Source: Acidocella sp. (GTDB lineage: Bacteria; Pseudomonadota; Alphaproteobacteria; Acetobacterales; Acetobacteraceae). From it: DNA of 52,421 nt. The notes below the pieces were generated by a model that saw nothing but the letters and a program-made list of their open reading frames with translations, had not been told where the DNA came from and searched no databases. This document shows, one piece after another, positions 34,732-45,362 of the stretch (the first letter of the stretch is position 1; the number at the start of each line of letters is the position of its first letter). The position numbers and the translations under genes were made by a program. Location: NCBI GenBank assembly GCA_027451225.1, contig DAIDJU010000022.1, positions 1-52,421 of the forward strand, given 5' to 3'.

Positions 34732-35567
34732 CCGGTTGGCGGCCCTCCATTTGCCGCCTGTCCGGCGGCAAGCTCGATGATCTCCGCCGTGATCTCGTCC
34801 TGCCGCACGATCCGGCGCGTGAGTTCCAAACCCTGCAATTGCTGGTCGATATGCCGGTGCGCCGCCGCCATGGTGGCCATGCGCGCCTCGTTCTCGGCCA
34901 TAAAGCTGTGCAGCGCCGCCTGGCATAGCAGGGCGTGCACGTAATCGGCGGTCAGCGAGGCCAGCAGCGCCCCAGGCGGCAGGTTGAGCAGGGGCGGATT
35001 GCGCCGGGCTATTGCGGGGAAATCCGCCGGGTCCAGCGGCAATAGCCGCCGCCGCACGACCTCCAGCCCCCTGCCCTGGCGCCAGCTCTGGTATACGGCG
35101 TCGATCCGGTCGATGCCTTCCGCCGCGATGCGCGCATAGAGTTCCGCCGCCACCTGCCGGGCCAAACGCGGCACGCCGGCCGAGGCGGCAGGCAGCGCTT
35201 GCGACCAGACCGGCTTCAGTCCGCGCTCCGCCGCGAACATCAAGCCGCGCGTGCCGAGCAGGAACAACGCCGCCCCAGGCTCCGCATGGTCCAGCACATG
35301 CTCGCTGAATGCTCCGGCAAAGCCCTGTTCCGCGCAGAACAGAAGCTGAGCCGGTTGTTGCGCGCGCACTGGCTCCGGCATAGCGGTGGCGGCCAGCAGC
35401 GTGCCTATGGCCGTGGTGATGGTCGAGGTGTAGCGCTCCACCGCCTCAAGCTGCGTGCGCGCCGCCTGGGCCCGCGCCCCGGCGATGCCGCGCATCGCGT
35501 TCACCACCGTGCCGAGTTGGCGGATCGTCTCGATCCGCCCGGAAACCTCGGCCAGGCGCTCGGTCAT
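34728..35567 (-). CDS. atpG: N-type ATPase gamma subunit
   Basis: 279-residue central-stalk subunit of the alternative F1 motor and last gene of the nine-gene operon. N-terminal [38 protein letters not shown] and C-terminal [45 protein letters not shown] are the two coiled-coil helices that rotate inside the alpha3beta3 head. The middle domain is divergent from the housekeeping gamma, as usual for N-ATPases. It overlaps the alpha gene by four bases and ends tail-to-tail with the coiled-coil gene. Confidence 0.92.
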   Translation of the reverse strand: MTERLAEVSGRIETIRQLGTVVNAMRGIAGARAQAARTQLEAVERYTSTITTAIGTLLAATAMPEPVRAQQPAQLLFCAEQGFAGAFSEHVLDHAEPGAALFLLGTRGLMFAAERGLKPVWSQALPAASAGVPRLARQVAAELYARIAAEGIDRIDAVYQSWRQGRGLEVVRRRLLPLDPADFPAIARRNPPLLNLPPGALLASLTADYVHALLCQAALHSFMAENEARMATMAAAHRHIDQQLQGLELTRRIVRQDEITAEIIELAAGQAANGGPPTG

Positions 35568-37075
35568 CCGGCGCAGTCCTTGGCGTAGGCTTGCAGCACG
35601 GCCAGAAGCGCCGCGCGGCTTGTCTCATCCAGCCGTCCCGTGGCGTCGATCATCCGCACCACAGCCCCGGCATCGCGGGCCAGCCGCTCCCCCAGCCCGG
35701 CGCGGAAAGCCGCGAGGTGCTCGAGCGTAAAAGTATCCAACAGGCCGCTCTGCACCGCGCTGACCAACGCCACCTCCTCGGCCAGCGGCAGCGGGGCGTG
35801 GCGCGGCTGGGCCAGAATGGCGCGGATTTTCGCGCCACGTGCAAGCTGCCCCTTCACCCGCGCGTCGGACATGCCACCGAAGCGGGTGAAGATTTCCAGC
35901 TCCAGAAACTGCGCGTAGTCCAGGCGCAGCGTGTCCGCCGCCTGACGCAGCGCCTTGGCCTGGGTCTTGCCGCCCACGCGGCTGACGCTGAGCCCCACAT
36001 CCACCGCTGGTTTCTGCCCTTCATGGAACAGCCGGGCGTCGAGGACGATCTGCCCATCGGTGATGGAGATGAGGTTGGTGGGGATATAGGCGCTGAGGTT
36101 TCCGGCATCGGTCTCGGCGATGGGCAAGGCGGTGAGCGAGCCGCCGCCCTTCTCGGCGCTCAGCTTGGCGGCGCGCTCCAGCAGCCGGGCATGGACGTAG
36201 AAGATATCGCCCGGATACGCCTCGCGCCCCGGCGGCATGCGGGTGAGCAGCGCGATCTCGCGGTGGGTGGCGGCGTGCTTGGTGAGGTCGTCGATGATCA
36301 CCAAAGCGTGCTGGCCGCGGTCGCGGAAATACTCGGCCATGGTGAAGCCGACGAAAGGGGCGATCCATTGCAGCCCCGGCGTGGCGGCGGCGGGGGCGGC
36401 CACCACAATGCAGCGCTCCGGCGCGCCGTGTTCCTCGATGGCCGCGATGGCCCGGCGCACGCTGGAGGTTTTCTGCCCCACAGCGACGTAAACACAGATG
36501 ATGTCGCTGTGCTTCTGGCTGATGACGGTGTCGAGCGCGATGGTGGTTTTGCCGATGGCGCGGTCGCCGATGATCAGCTCGCGCTGCCCGCGCCCCAGGG
36601 CGAAGAGGGTATCGACCACCAGCAGCCCGGTCTGTACCGGCTGGGTGACCAGATCGCGGTCGATGATCTCGGGCGCGGGGCGCTCCACCGGCTCATGCGC
36701 GGCGGCGGTGATTGGCCCCTTGCCGTCCAGCGGGCGGCCCAGCGGGTCCACCACCCGGCCCAGCAGCCCTGGGCCCACCGGCACGCGCACCACGTCTCCC
36801 GTGCCGCGCACCGTGTCGCCCACGGCCACATCGTCCGGCGCGTCCAGCAGCACGCAGCCTATATGGCCGCGCTCCAGCACCTGGGCGAAGCCATATTGCC
36901 CGCCGGAGAAATGCAGCAATTCGGAGAGCCGCGCTTCGGGCAGGCCGGAGACCAGGGCAACACCGTCGGCCACCTCTTCCACCCGGCCGATGGCCTCCGT
37001 CCGTGCGCCCAGTGTCATTGCATCAAGCCGGGTGCTGGACTGGGCCAGCCAATCGGTCTCAACCGGGCTGGTCAT
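35564..37075 (-). CDS. atpA: N-type ATPase alpha subunit
   Basis: 503-residue regulatory nucleotide-binding subunit. P-loop GDRAIGKTT (near 170), [101 protein letters not shown] and [14 protein letters not shown] are all standard F-type alpha features, with smaller C-terminal differences. The start overlaps the end of the b-delta gene by 17 bases. It assembles with the beta subunit at 39680-41098 into a second F1 head distinct from the housekeeping ATP synthase presumably encoded elsewhere. Confidence 0.95.
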   Translation of the reverse strand: MTSPVETDWLAQSSTRLDAMTLGARTEAIGRVEEVADGVALVSGLPEARLSELLHFSGGQYGFAQVLERGHIGCVLLDAPDDVAVGDTVRGTGDVVRVPVGPGLLGRVVDPLGRPLDGKGPITAAAHEPVERPAPEIIDRDLVTQPVQTGLLVVDTLFALGRGQRELIIGDRAIGKTTIALDTVISQKHSDIICVYVAVGQKTSSVRRAIAAIEEHGAPERCIVVAAPAAATPGLQWIAPFVGFTMAEYFRDRGQHALVIIDDLTKHAATHREIALLTRMPPGREAYPGDIFYVHARLLERAAKLSAEKGGGSLTALPIAETDAGNLSAYIPTNLISITDGQIVLDARLFHEGQKPAVDVGLSVSRVGGKTQAKALRQAADTLRLDYAQFLELEIFTRFGGMSDARVKGQLARGAKIRAILAQPRHAPLPLAEEVALVSAVQSGLLDTFTLEHLAAFRAGLGERLARDAGAVVRMIDATGRLDETSRAALLAVLQAYAKDCAG

Positions 37076-37790
37076 GCGTCAGCTCCTCCCGGATACGGGC
37101 GAGATCCGCCCGCCAGCTATTGGTGAGATGCAGATGCCCGCCTTGCAGCTCCACCCCGGCGAGCAGCGCCGCATCCACCTGGAACGTGACCTTGAGCGCG
37201 GGGCCGAACGATGCCGTGAGGCGGCTCGTGGCCTCCTGCTGTTCCTCGGGCGGCAGGGGGGCGGGGCTGGTTACGGTGAGCTCCGCGACATCCTGGCGCA
37301 GCGCCTCGGGCTGGGCGGCGAGTTCGGCGAGTGCGCCATCCAGAAACGCGGCGCGGATGGCGGGGGCATCGAACCGGGAGACCAGCTTTCCAGCGATCCG
37401 CACCGCCAGTTCGGCCGCCTGGGTTTGCAGCTTGGCCCCGGCCTCGCGCTGTTCGGCGGCCAGACGCTCACGCGTCTCGGCCTCCAGCTTTTGCGCCGCC
37501 ATGGCACTTGCGGCCTCGCTCGCGGCTTTCAGCTTCGCGGCGTCCTCCTGCGCCGCCGCCAAAATCGCGGCGCGCTCCTGCGCGAACCCGGCGCGGGTCT
37601 GCGCGATGCCCGCGCGCTCCGCCTCGGCGGCTTGGCGCGCCTGCCCGGCCTGGGCCAGCATCTCCTGCGCCGCCGCGCGGCGCTGCGCGATAACCGCCGC
37701 CACGGGACGCCAGAAGAATTTCCGCAACAGCCAGATGAGGATGAGGACGTTGACGGTCTGTAGCGCCAGCGTCCAGAAATCGATCCTCAT
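37059..37790 (-). CDS. atpF: N-type ATPase b subunit fused to a delta-like domain
   Basis: 243-residue peripheral-stalk subunit. One N-terminal membrane helix ([23 protein letters not shown]) with the b-type RPVAAVI turn is followed by a long Ala/Glu/Gln coiled coil (about 35-160). The last 75 residues ([41 protein letters not shown]) look like the C-terminal OSCP/delta domain. No separate delta gene exists in the operon, so this fusion would replace it, as known for N-ATPases and, independently, mycobacteria. It starts four bases after the c-subunit stop. Confidence 0.9.
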   Translation of the reverse strand: MRIDFWTLALQTVNVLILIWLLRKFFWRPVAAVIAQRRAAAQEMLAQAGQARQAAEAERAGIAQTRAGFAQERAAILAAAQEDAAKLKAASEAASAMAAQKLEAETRERLAAEQREAGAKLQTQAAELAVRIAGKLVSRFDAPAIRAAFLDGALAELAAQPEALRQDVAELTVTSPAPLPPEEQQEATSRLTASFGPALKVTFQVDAALLAGVELQGGHLHLTNSWRADLARIREELTHDQPG

Positions 37791-37794
37791 GCGC

Positions 37795-38040
37795 TCATTT
37801 CAGCAGCGGGTTGGCGAAGAGCAGCAGCAGCGCGATGACCAGGCAGTAGATCGCCATGGTCTCGATCATGGCGAGGCCCACGAACAGGGTGCGGGAGATG
37901 GTGTTCGCCGCCTCGGGCTGGCGGGCAATGGCGTCCATGGCGGCGGCGACGGCGCGGCCCTCGCCCAACGCCGGGCCGATGGCCCCGAAGGAGACCGCCA
38001 GCGCGGCCGAGACAATGCTGGCAAGAGCCAACCAGTTCAT
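37795..38040 (-). CDS. atpE: N-type ATPase c subunit (rotor ring)
   Basis: 81-residue two-helix proteolipid. Helix 1 contains FGAIGPALGEGRAVAAAMDAIARQPEA with the polar loop RQP; helix 2 contains the ion-binding Glu60-Thr61 in VGLAMIETMAIYCLVIALLLLFANPL. Glu27 (GEG) stands where the Na+-binding Gln32 is found in Ilyobacter tartaricus, giving two carboxylates per subunit, a feature I associate with N-type rings. That mix does not settle Na+ versus H+; a Burkholderia N-ATPase ring is reported to be H+-specific with 17 subunits. It overlaps the a-subunit stop by four bases. Confidence 0.94.
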   Translation of the reverse strand: MNWLALASIVSAALAVSFGAIGPALGEGRAVAAAMDAIARQPEAANTISRTLFVGLAMIETMAIYCLVIALLLLFANPLLK

Positions 38041-38723
38041 GCGTCACTCCTGTTGTTGTCGGGTTTCGCCTCGCCCACCGCCTGGGCGATGAACACCATG
38101 GCCAGCACGGCGAAGATGTAAGCCTGCACAGCGCCGGTCAGCAGGTCGAGCGCCATCAGCGGGATCGGCACCAGCAGCCCGGCAAGCGAAAGCACGATGC
38201 CGATGACGAACACGCCGCTCATCACATTGCCGAACAGCCGCACCAGCAGCGAGAAGCTGCGTGTCAGGCTCTCGACGAAGTTCAGCGGGATCATCACCGG
38301 GTTGGGCGTGGCGAAGCTGGCGAGATACCCCCGCACCCCGCCCGCGCGGATGCCGAACACGATGACGGCGAGGAACACCAGCAAAGCCAGGGCGGCGTCG
38401 GTCTCGATATGCGCGGTGGGGGGCTCGACGCCGGGGATCAGCTCCGACCAGTTGGCCGTGAAGATGAACAGGAACAGCGTGCCTATGAAGGCGCGGTACG
38501 GGCCGGGTTCCACGCGCATGGTGTCGCGGATCTGCTGGTCCACCGTCTCCACCACCAGTTCCAGCACCGTCTGCACCGGGCTGGATTCCAGCCGGAGGCG
38601 GCGGGTAAGCAGGAAGGAACCAAGGCCGAGGAGCAGCATGATCGCCCAGGTGACAAGCACCGGCGAGGTGATGGGCACCGGCCCGAGATGAAACAGCGCC
38701 GGGTTTTCCAGCGGCGAGTTCAT
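38037..38723 (-). CDS. atpB: N-type ATPase a subunit
   Basis: 228-residue stator subunit of the membrane sector. ENPALFHLGPVPITSPVLVTW opens the protein; helix motifs ELVVETVDQQIRDTM, FLFIFTANWSELIPGVEPPTAH, GIRAGGVRGYLASFATPNPVMIPLNFVE, the essential arginine in LLVRLFGNVMSGVFV and GAVQAYIFAVLAMVFIAQAVGE match the family. I start at ATG 38723, which overlaps the atpR stop by four bases and gives a normal N terminus; a longer in-frame extension upstream is shadow sequence over atpR. Confidence 0.94.
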   Translation of the reverse strand: MNSPLENPALFHLGPVPITSPVLVTWAIMLLLGLGSFLLTRRLRLESSPVQTVLELVVETVDQQIRDTMRVEPGPYRAFIGTLFLFIFTANWSELIPGVEPPTAHIETDAALALLVFLAVIVFGIRAGGVRGYLASFATPNPVMIPLNFVESLTRSFSLLVRLFGNVMSGVFVIGIVLSLAGLLVPIPLMALDLLTGAVQAYIFAVLAMVFIAQAVGEAKPDNNRSDA

Positions 38724-38995
38724 GCCGCCTCCGGCCGCAGGCGGCGCACCACCACGCCACGCCCCGCCAGCACGCCACACCCCATGCTCAAGAGCGGCAG
38801 AACGCCGGAATGGCTCGCCAGGAACAGGGCAAACCCCAAACCGGCGAAGCGGGCCAGCCCGAGCAGCACCGCCATCACCGGCTTCGTACCGCTGGTCAGC
38901 AGCCGCACATTCCACCACAGCACGCCGAAATATAGCAGGCCAAGCCCGCAACCAGCGGCGAACCAGAGCACCAGAGCGCAGTTTGCGAGTGTCAT
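38720..38995 (-). CDS. atpR: N-type ATPase accessory subunit AtpR
   Basis: 91-residue protein with three hydrophobic helices (CALVLWFAAGCGLGLLYFGVLWWNVRLL; VMAVLLGLARFAGLGFALFLA; GVLPLLSMGCGVLAGRGVVV). AtpR is found only in N-type ATPase operons, and the GLLYFGVLWWNVR and RF motifs match it. Its arginines have been proposed to help assemble or stabilise the c ring, but the role is unproven. It sits between atpQ and atpB with four-base overlaps on both sides. Confidence 0.87.
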   Translation of the reverse strand: MTLANCALVLWFAAGCGLGLLYFGVLWWNVRLLTSGTKPVMAVLLGLARFAGLGFALFLASHSGVLPLLSMGCGVLAGRGVVVRRLRPEAA

Positions 38996-39266
38996 GCGCT
39001 GTTAACCCACTTCCATGCCGACCAGCAGCCGAGCCCCAGGCCCAGCATCAGCAGCGGCGCGGTCCAGAAGACACCCGTATCGAACGTTCTGTCCAGCCAG
39101 CGGCCGAGAAAAATGCCGCCGAGCATGGGCACAACGATGATCCAACCCAGCACGCCGATCTGCGCCAAACGGCCCGCGACGGAGGGCTCCCCGCCCTCTC
39201 GCAGCCAGCGCCTGTGCCGCTCGCCGTGCTTGCGCGCCTCCTCCACCAGCTTGTCCGGTTCTTCGG

Positions 39267-39270
<4 letters not shown>
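38992..39270 (-). CDS. atpQ: N-type ATPase accessory subunit AtpQ (AtpI-like)
   Basis: 92-residue protein with a charged N-terminal segment (about residues 1-28, KLVEEARKHGERHRRWLREGG) and two membrane helices (IGVLGWIIVVPMLGGIFLGRWLDR; FWTAPLLMLGLGLGCWSAWKWV). The GRWLD motif is shared with AtpI-type assembly factors. The gene order beta-epsilon-AtpQ-AtpR-a-c-b-alpha-gamma defines the N-type operon. It overlaps the epsilon stop by four bases. Confidence 0.86.
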
Positions 39271-41147
<1,877 letters not shown>

Positions 41148-41256
41148 ACCCCGGAACCGCCAGAGCTGGGCGATTGACCGAAATCATGGTGCGGCGGGGG
41201 CGGACGGGCCAGCCTGCGGCATCTTTCACAATGCCTCCACATAAGGAACGAAGCCG

Positions 41257-41682
41257 ATGAACAAACCGATCCAGCGGGCAGGCATGGCGGCATTGGCGCT
41301 GGCGTTCAGCGCCCCGGCCGGATGGGCGCAGTCCATCTCCGGCGCGACGGTTCAGGCGGGCGGCGCCGCCAATTTGCAAGGGCCGGGATGGAACGGCGGC
41401 TATGGCCCGTGGATGATGGGCGGCTGGGGCGATGGCTGGCACTCGATGATGGGGTATGGCGGCGGAGGCTGGATCATGATGTTGCTTATGGTTGTTATCG
41501 TCGTGGCGCTGCTCGTTTTCCTGGTCCGGGCGACGGCTTGGCAGGGGCATCCGTATCACGGCGCGCACCCACAGCCGCCGGCGCGGCCTTCGGGGCTGGA
41601 TGTGCTGGATGAGCGCTACGCCCGCGGCGACATCAACCGCGAGGAATACCAGCAGAAGAAACGGGATATTCTCGGCGGCTAG
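41257..41682 (+). CDS. Secreted/membrane SHOCT-domain protein
   Basis: 141 residues: signal peptide (AALALAFSAPAGWAQ, cleavage near 25), a Gly/Trp/Met-rich segment (GPGWNGGYGPWMMGGWGDGW), one membrane helix (WIMMLLMVVIVVALLVFLV) and a C-terminal SHOCT domain (LDVLDERYARGDINREEYQQKK). SHOCT is a short oligomerisation module of unknown specific function, often at the end of membrane proteins. AAGGA lies about 9 bases before the ATG. It diverges from the N-ATPase operon and shares a CTAG stop overlap with the LacI-family gene. The Met/Trp/Gly-rich loop could bind metal, but this is a guess. Confidence 0.82.
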   Translation: MNKPIQRAGMAALALAFSAPAGWAQSISGATVQAGGAANLQGPGWNGGYGPWMMGGWGDGWHSMMGYGGGGWIMMLLMVVIVVALLVFLVRATAWQGHPYHGAHPQPPARPSGLDVLDERYARGDINREEYQQKKRDILGG

Positions 41683-42677
41683 GCCGGGAGCGGCTGCGCC
41701 GCCCGGGTCGAGCCCCGCACCACGCAGCGCCCGCCCAGCACCACCTTGCGCACGGGCGCTTCCGGGTGTTCCAGGCGCTCCAGCAATAGGTGCATCGCCG
41801 TGCGGCCGATATCGGCCACGGGCTGCTCGATCACGGTGAGCCCCGGCCCGGCCAGCTCGGTCCAGCTTTCATTGTCGAACCCCGCCACGGCGAGATCCTC
41901 GGGGATGCGCTTGCCCGCCGCGCGGAGCGCCTTGACCACGCCCATCAGCAGCAGGCCGTTGCTGGCGACCACCGCCTCGGGCGCGTGGCCGTGGCTGAGC
42001 CAACTGGCGGTTTCGGCTTCCGCCGCCTCGATGCTCGGCGCCACGAAGCGCGATTCCGGCTGTAGCCCCAGGCGCTGCATGGCGGCGGTGAAACCGGCAT
42101 GGCGCTCGATGCCCGTGGTGCTGGCATTGCCGAACAGCCCGGCGATATGCCGGTAGCCCTGACCGTGCAGATGCTCGACGAGCATGGTGGCGGCGGCGGA
42201 ATTATCCAGCACCACGGCGTCCTGCCCGCTGGCGATGTCCGCGCGGTCGATCAGCACGATGGGATAGTTGAGCCGCAGCTTGCCCAGCTTGCCCGCCGTG
42301 GCGCGGGTGGGGGCGAAGATCACGCCGGTGACGCGCTCCTCCTCCATCAGTTGCAGGTACATCGACTCCTTCTGCGGGTTTTCATCCGTGTTGCAGAGGA
42401 TCACGCGCAGGCCCGCCTTGTAGGCCTCATCCTCCACCGCGCGGGCGACGGCGGTGAAGAACGGGTTGCAGATATCCGCGACGATGAGCCCGATGGTCTG
42501 CGATTCCTGCGAGCGCAGCCGCCGCGCGGAGAGATTGGGCCGGTAGCCGGTGCGGCGCACGGCGTCCTCCACCTGTGCGCGCAGCTCGGCGCTCACCTTG
42601 CCGCCGCTCAGCGCGCGCGACACCGTTGCCGGAGAAACCCCCGCTGCCCGTGCGACATCCTTGATGCTGACACTCAT
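41679..42677 (-). CDS. LacI-family transcriptional regulator of the fructose operon
   Basis: 332-residue repressor. The N-terminal helix-turn-helix and hinge (IKDVARAAGVSPATVSRALSGG, GYRPNLSARRLRS) are followed by a periplasmic-binding-protein-like effector domain (TIGLIVADICNPFFTAVARAVEDEAYKAGLRVILCNTDENPQKE). ATG 42677 gives the standard N terminus; GTG 42692 would add five residues. It is divergent from the fructose PTS operon, and a palindrome typical of the Cra/FruR group overlaps the PTS promoter, with a related half-perfect copy just before its own start. It is therefore the likely FruR, probably released by fructose-1-phosphate or fructose-1,6-bisphosphate. Confidence 0.87.
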   Translation of the reverse strand: MSVSIKDVARAAGVSPATVSRALSGGKVSAELRAQVEDAVRRTGYRPNLSARRLRSQESQTIGLIVADICNPFFTAVARAVEDEAYKAGLRVILCNTDENPQKESMYLQLMEEERVTGVIFAPTRATAGKLGKLRLNYPIVLIDRADIASGQDAVVLDNSAAATMLVEHLHGQGYRHIAGLFGNASTTGIERHAGFTAAMQRLGLQPESRFVAPSIEAAEAETASWLSHGHAPEAVVASNGLLLMGVVKALRAAGKRIPEDLAVAGFDNESWTELAGPGLTVIEQPVADIGRTAMHLLLERLEHPEAPVRKVVLGGRCVVRGSTRAAQPLPA

Positions 42678-42695
42678 TGTTTCCGCCCACACTTA

Positions 42696-42707
42696 GAAAT
42701 CGTTCTC
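42696..42707. promoter_or_regulatory. Putative autoregulatory operator of the LacI-family gene
   Basis: GAAATCGTTCTC differs from the palindrome in the PTS promoter (GAAAACGTTTTC) at two positions and lies 19 bases upstream of the regulator's ATG. Its position suggests negative autoregulation. Confidence 0.5.
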
Positions 42708-42791
42708 AGGAAATTGAGCACATCAGACCCAAATCCTGCAAGGGTTTAGCAGCATTGTGCAGCGCAGTACAGGCGATTTGCAGAATAGTGC

Positions 42792-42821
42792 TTGACAATT
42801 AATCATGAAAACGTTTTCTTG
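42792..42821 (+). promoter_or_regulatory. Fructose operon promoter with FruR/Cra-like operator
   Basis: A consensus -35 TTGACA (42792-42797) is followed by the perfect palindrome GAAAACGTTTTC (42807-42818), extendable to CAT...TTG with one mismatched pair. The operator fills the space between -35 and the likely -10, so bound repressor would block RNA polymerase. It closely resembles the Cra/FruR consensus TGAAACGTTTCA. Confidence 0.75.
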
Positions 42822-42848
42822 CGTTCCAAGAGTCTGAGGAAACATCCA

Positions 42849-45362
42849 ATGTCACTAGCCATTGAAGACGCTCTGCTTGGGCGCGAACTGGTCCGCCTGA
42901 ACGCCGCCCCCGCCAGCAAGGACGCCGCCATCAGCGAGGCGTGCCAGCTGCTGATCGCCGCTGGCTGCGTGGCGCCGGATTTCGCCGCCAGCATGCTGCG
43001 GCGCGAGGCGGTGGCGAACACCTATCTCGGCCATGGCGTGGCGATTCCGCATGGCATGGGCGAGGATAAAGGCATGGTCCGGCGCGACGGCATCGCCGTG
43101 CTGCAAGTGCCAGGGGGCATTGAGTGGAATCCGGGGCAGAGCGCGCGGCTGATCGTGGCCATCGCGGCGCGCGGAGACCAGCATATCACCATTCTTCGCC
43201 GCCTCACCCGGCTGATCCAGGACGAGGCGCGGCTTGAGGCGCTGTGCGCCACGCGCGACGCCGGCGCGATCATCGACGCCCTGACCCAGGACAACCCCGC
43301 CCCCGCCCATACCGTCGCCACCCCGGCCGATCTGGCCGAGAGCTTCGACTGGGTGGTGGATTACCCCGCCGGGCTGCATGCCCGCCCGGCCTCGGCTTGG
43401 GTGGAAACCGTGCGCGCCACCGGCCTGCGCGTGCAGGTGCGCCACGACAACGAGACCGCCGATGCCCGCAACCTCGTGGCGCTGTTGCAACTCGGGCTGC
43501 GCCAGGGCGATACCATTACCGTCTCCGCCGAGGGCGAGGACGCGCTGGCCGGGTTGGCCCGGCTGCAGGCGCGCATCACCGGGCTGACGGCGCAGGAGAA
43601 AGCCGACGCCGCCAAGGCCGCCGCCCGCGCCGCAGCACAGCCCCAGCGTGGCTGGACGCCGCCGGGTGAGCTGCCGTTCATCCAGGGCATTGCCGCCAGC
43701 CCGGGCATCGCCATCGGGCGGCTGCACGCGCTCGCCACCCATGAGCCGCAGATCGCTGACGTGCCGGCCTCGCTCATCGACGGCGGCAACGCCCTGAACG
43801 AGGCGCTGACCGCCACCCGCCAGCAGATGGTGGCGCTGATCGACGATACCGCGCGCCGCCTCGGCCCGCAGGATGCCGCGATCTTCAAGGCGCAGGCCGA
43901 GCTGCTGAACGATTCCGACCTCATCACCCTCACCTGCCAGCTCATGGTGGAAGGGCATGGCGTGGCATGGTCCTGGGCCGAGGCGGTGAACCGCCTCGCC
44001 GCCCGGCTGAGCGCGCTGGGCAACCCGGTGCTGGCGGCCAGGGCAGCGGATCTGCACGATGTCGGCCGCCGGGTGCTGGGCAGGCTGGACCCGTCCGCCG
44101 CCACCGGCTCGCTGCGCGATCTGCCGGACGAGCCTTGCATCATCGTGGCCGAGGATCTTTCGCCCTCCGACACCGCCTCGCTGGATATGAACCGGGTGAT
44201 TGGCCTCGCTATGAGCCAGGGCGGCCCGACCTCGCACACCGCCATCCTGGCGCGCACGCTGGGGCTGCCGGCCATCGTGGCCGGAGGGGCGGCGCTGGAA
44301 GCTGCCGGGAGCGGCGCGACGGCGATCGTCGATGGCCTGAACGGGCGAATTTATGTCTCGCCCGCCGAGGCGGATATCGCCTCGGCCCGCGCCTGGGCGG
44401 CGGAATTGCAGGCGCAGCGCGAGGCCGAGATGGCCAAGCGCGCCGAGCCAGCCACCACCAGGGATGGCGTGCGGCTGGAAGTGGCCGCCAACGTCAACCG
44501 CCCGGACCAGGTGCAGCTGGCGCTGGAGGAAGGGGCTGAAGGTGTGGGCCTGATGCGCACGGAATTCCTGTTCCTGGAAGCCAGCGCCAGCCCGACCGAG
44601 GACGAGCAGGCCGAGACCTATCGCGCCATGGCCGAGGCGCTGGGCGGGCGGCCGCTGATTATCCGCGCGCTGGATATTGGCGGGGACAAGCAGGTGGCGC
44701 ATCTGCATCTGCCGCGTGAGGAAAACCCGTTCCTGGGCGTGCGCGGTGCAAGGCTGCTGCTGCGTCGGCCGGATCTGCTGCTGCCGCAGCTGCGGGCCAT
44801 CTACCGTGCCGCCACACAGGGCGGGGATATTTCCATCATGTTCCCGATGGTGACCTCGGTGGGCGAGATCCTGCGCCTGCGCGAGATCTGCGAGGAGGTG
44901 CGCGCCGAGTTGGGCGCGCCGGAACTGCTGATCGGCATCATGATCGAGGTTCCCGCCGCCGCCGTGCAGGCCGATGTGCTGGCCGAACATTGCGACTTCT
45001 TCTCCATCGGCACCAACGACCTCACCCAATACACCCTGGCCATGGACCGGCAGAACCCGGAGCTGGCCGCCGAGGCGGACGGCATGCACCCGGCCGTGCT
45101 GCGGCTGATCGCCCAGACCGTGGCGGGGGCCAGGAAGCATGGCCGCTGGGTGGGCGTGTGCGGCGGGCTGGCAGGCGATCCGTTCGGGGCGCTGCTGCTG
45201 GCCGGGCTAGGGGTGAAGGAACTCTCGATGACCCCGCGCGACATTCCCGCCGTGAAGGCCAAGCTGCGCGAGGCCGATTTTGCCGCCATCGAGGCCTTGG
45301 CCCAGCGCGCTTTGGCCGCCGCCACCGCCGCAGATGTGCGCGCCCTGGAAGGAAACGCCTGA
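42849..45362 (+). CDS. fruB: Fructose PTS multiphosphoryl transfer protein (EIIA-HPr-EI fusion)
   Basis: 837-residue cytoplasmic protein combining three phosphocarriers. EIIA-Fru: residues about 1-145, with phospho-His68 in GHGVAIPHGMG. HPr: about 155-240, active His177 in GLHARPAS. Enzyme I: about 265-837, with His463 in GGPTSHTAILARTLGLPAIV, the PEP-binding FLRTEFLFL-like stretch VGLMRTEFLFLEA, and GTNDLTQYTLAMDR with VCGGLAGDP near the end. It takes phosphate from PEP to the membrane EIIBC, needing no separate EI or HPr. ATG 42849 follows GAGGAAAC; the in-frame upstream TTG lies inside the -35 box and is discounted. Confidence 0.95.
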   Translation: MSLAIEDALLGRELVRLNAAPASKDAAISEACQLLIAAGCVAPDFAASMLRREAVANTYLGHGVAIPHGMGEDKGMVRRDGIAVLQVPGGIEWNPGQSARLIVAIAARGDQHITILRRLTRLIQDEARLEALCATRDAGAIIDALTQDNPAPAHTVATPADLAESFDWVVDYPAGLHARPASAWVETVRATGLRVQVRHDNETADARNLVALLQLGLRQGDTITVSAEGEDALAGLARLQARITGLTAQEKADAAKAAARAAAQPQRGWTPPGELPFIQGIAASPGIAIGRLHALATHEPQIADVPASLIDGGNALNEALTATRQQMVALIDDTARRLGPQDAAIFKAQAELLNDSDLITLTCQLMVEGHGVAWSWAEAVNRLAARLSALGNPVLAARAADLHDVGRRVLGRLDPSAATGSLRDLPDEPCIIVAEDLSPSDTASLDMNRVIGLAMSQGGPTSHTAILARTLGLPAIVAGGAALEAAGSGATAIVDGLNGRIYVSPAEADIASARAWAAELQAQREAEMAKRAEPATTRDGVRLEVAANVNRPDQVQLALEEGAEGVGLMRTEFLFLEASASPTEDEQAETYRAMAEALGGRPLIIRALDIGGDKQVAHLHLPREENPFLGVRGARLLLRRPDLLLPQLRAIYRAATQGGDISIMFPMVTSVGEILRLREICEEVRAELGAPELLIGIMIEVPAAAVQADVLAEHCDFFSIGTNDLTQYTLAMDRQNPELAAEADGMHPAVLRLIAQTVAGARKHGRWVGVCGGLAGDPFGALLLAGLGVKELSMTPRDIPAVKAKLREADFAAIEALAQRALAAATAADVRALEGNA

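Noticed and set aside
42792-42848. Upstream TTG start extending FruB by 19 residues
   Set aside because: The TTG is the first part of the -35 hexamer TTGACA, so it cannot be in the mRNA. ATG 42849 has a good ribosome site.
42855-45140. 761-codon open frame opposite fruB
   Set aside because: Same cause: an antisense mirror of a clear PTS gene, low-complexity His/Gly/Gln translation, no ribosome site.
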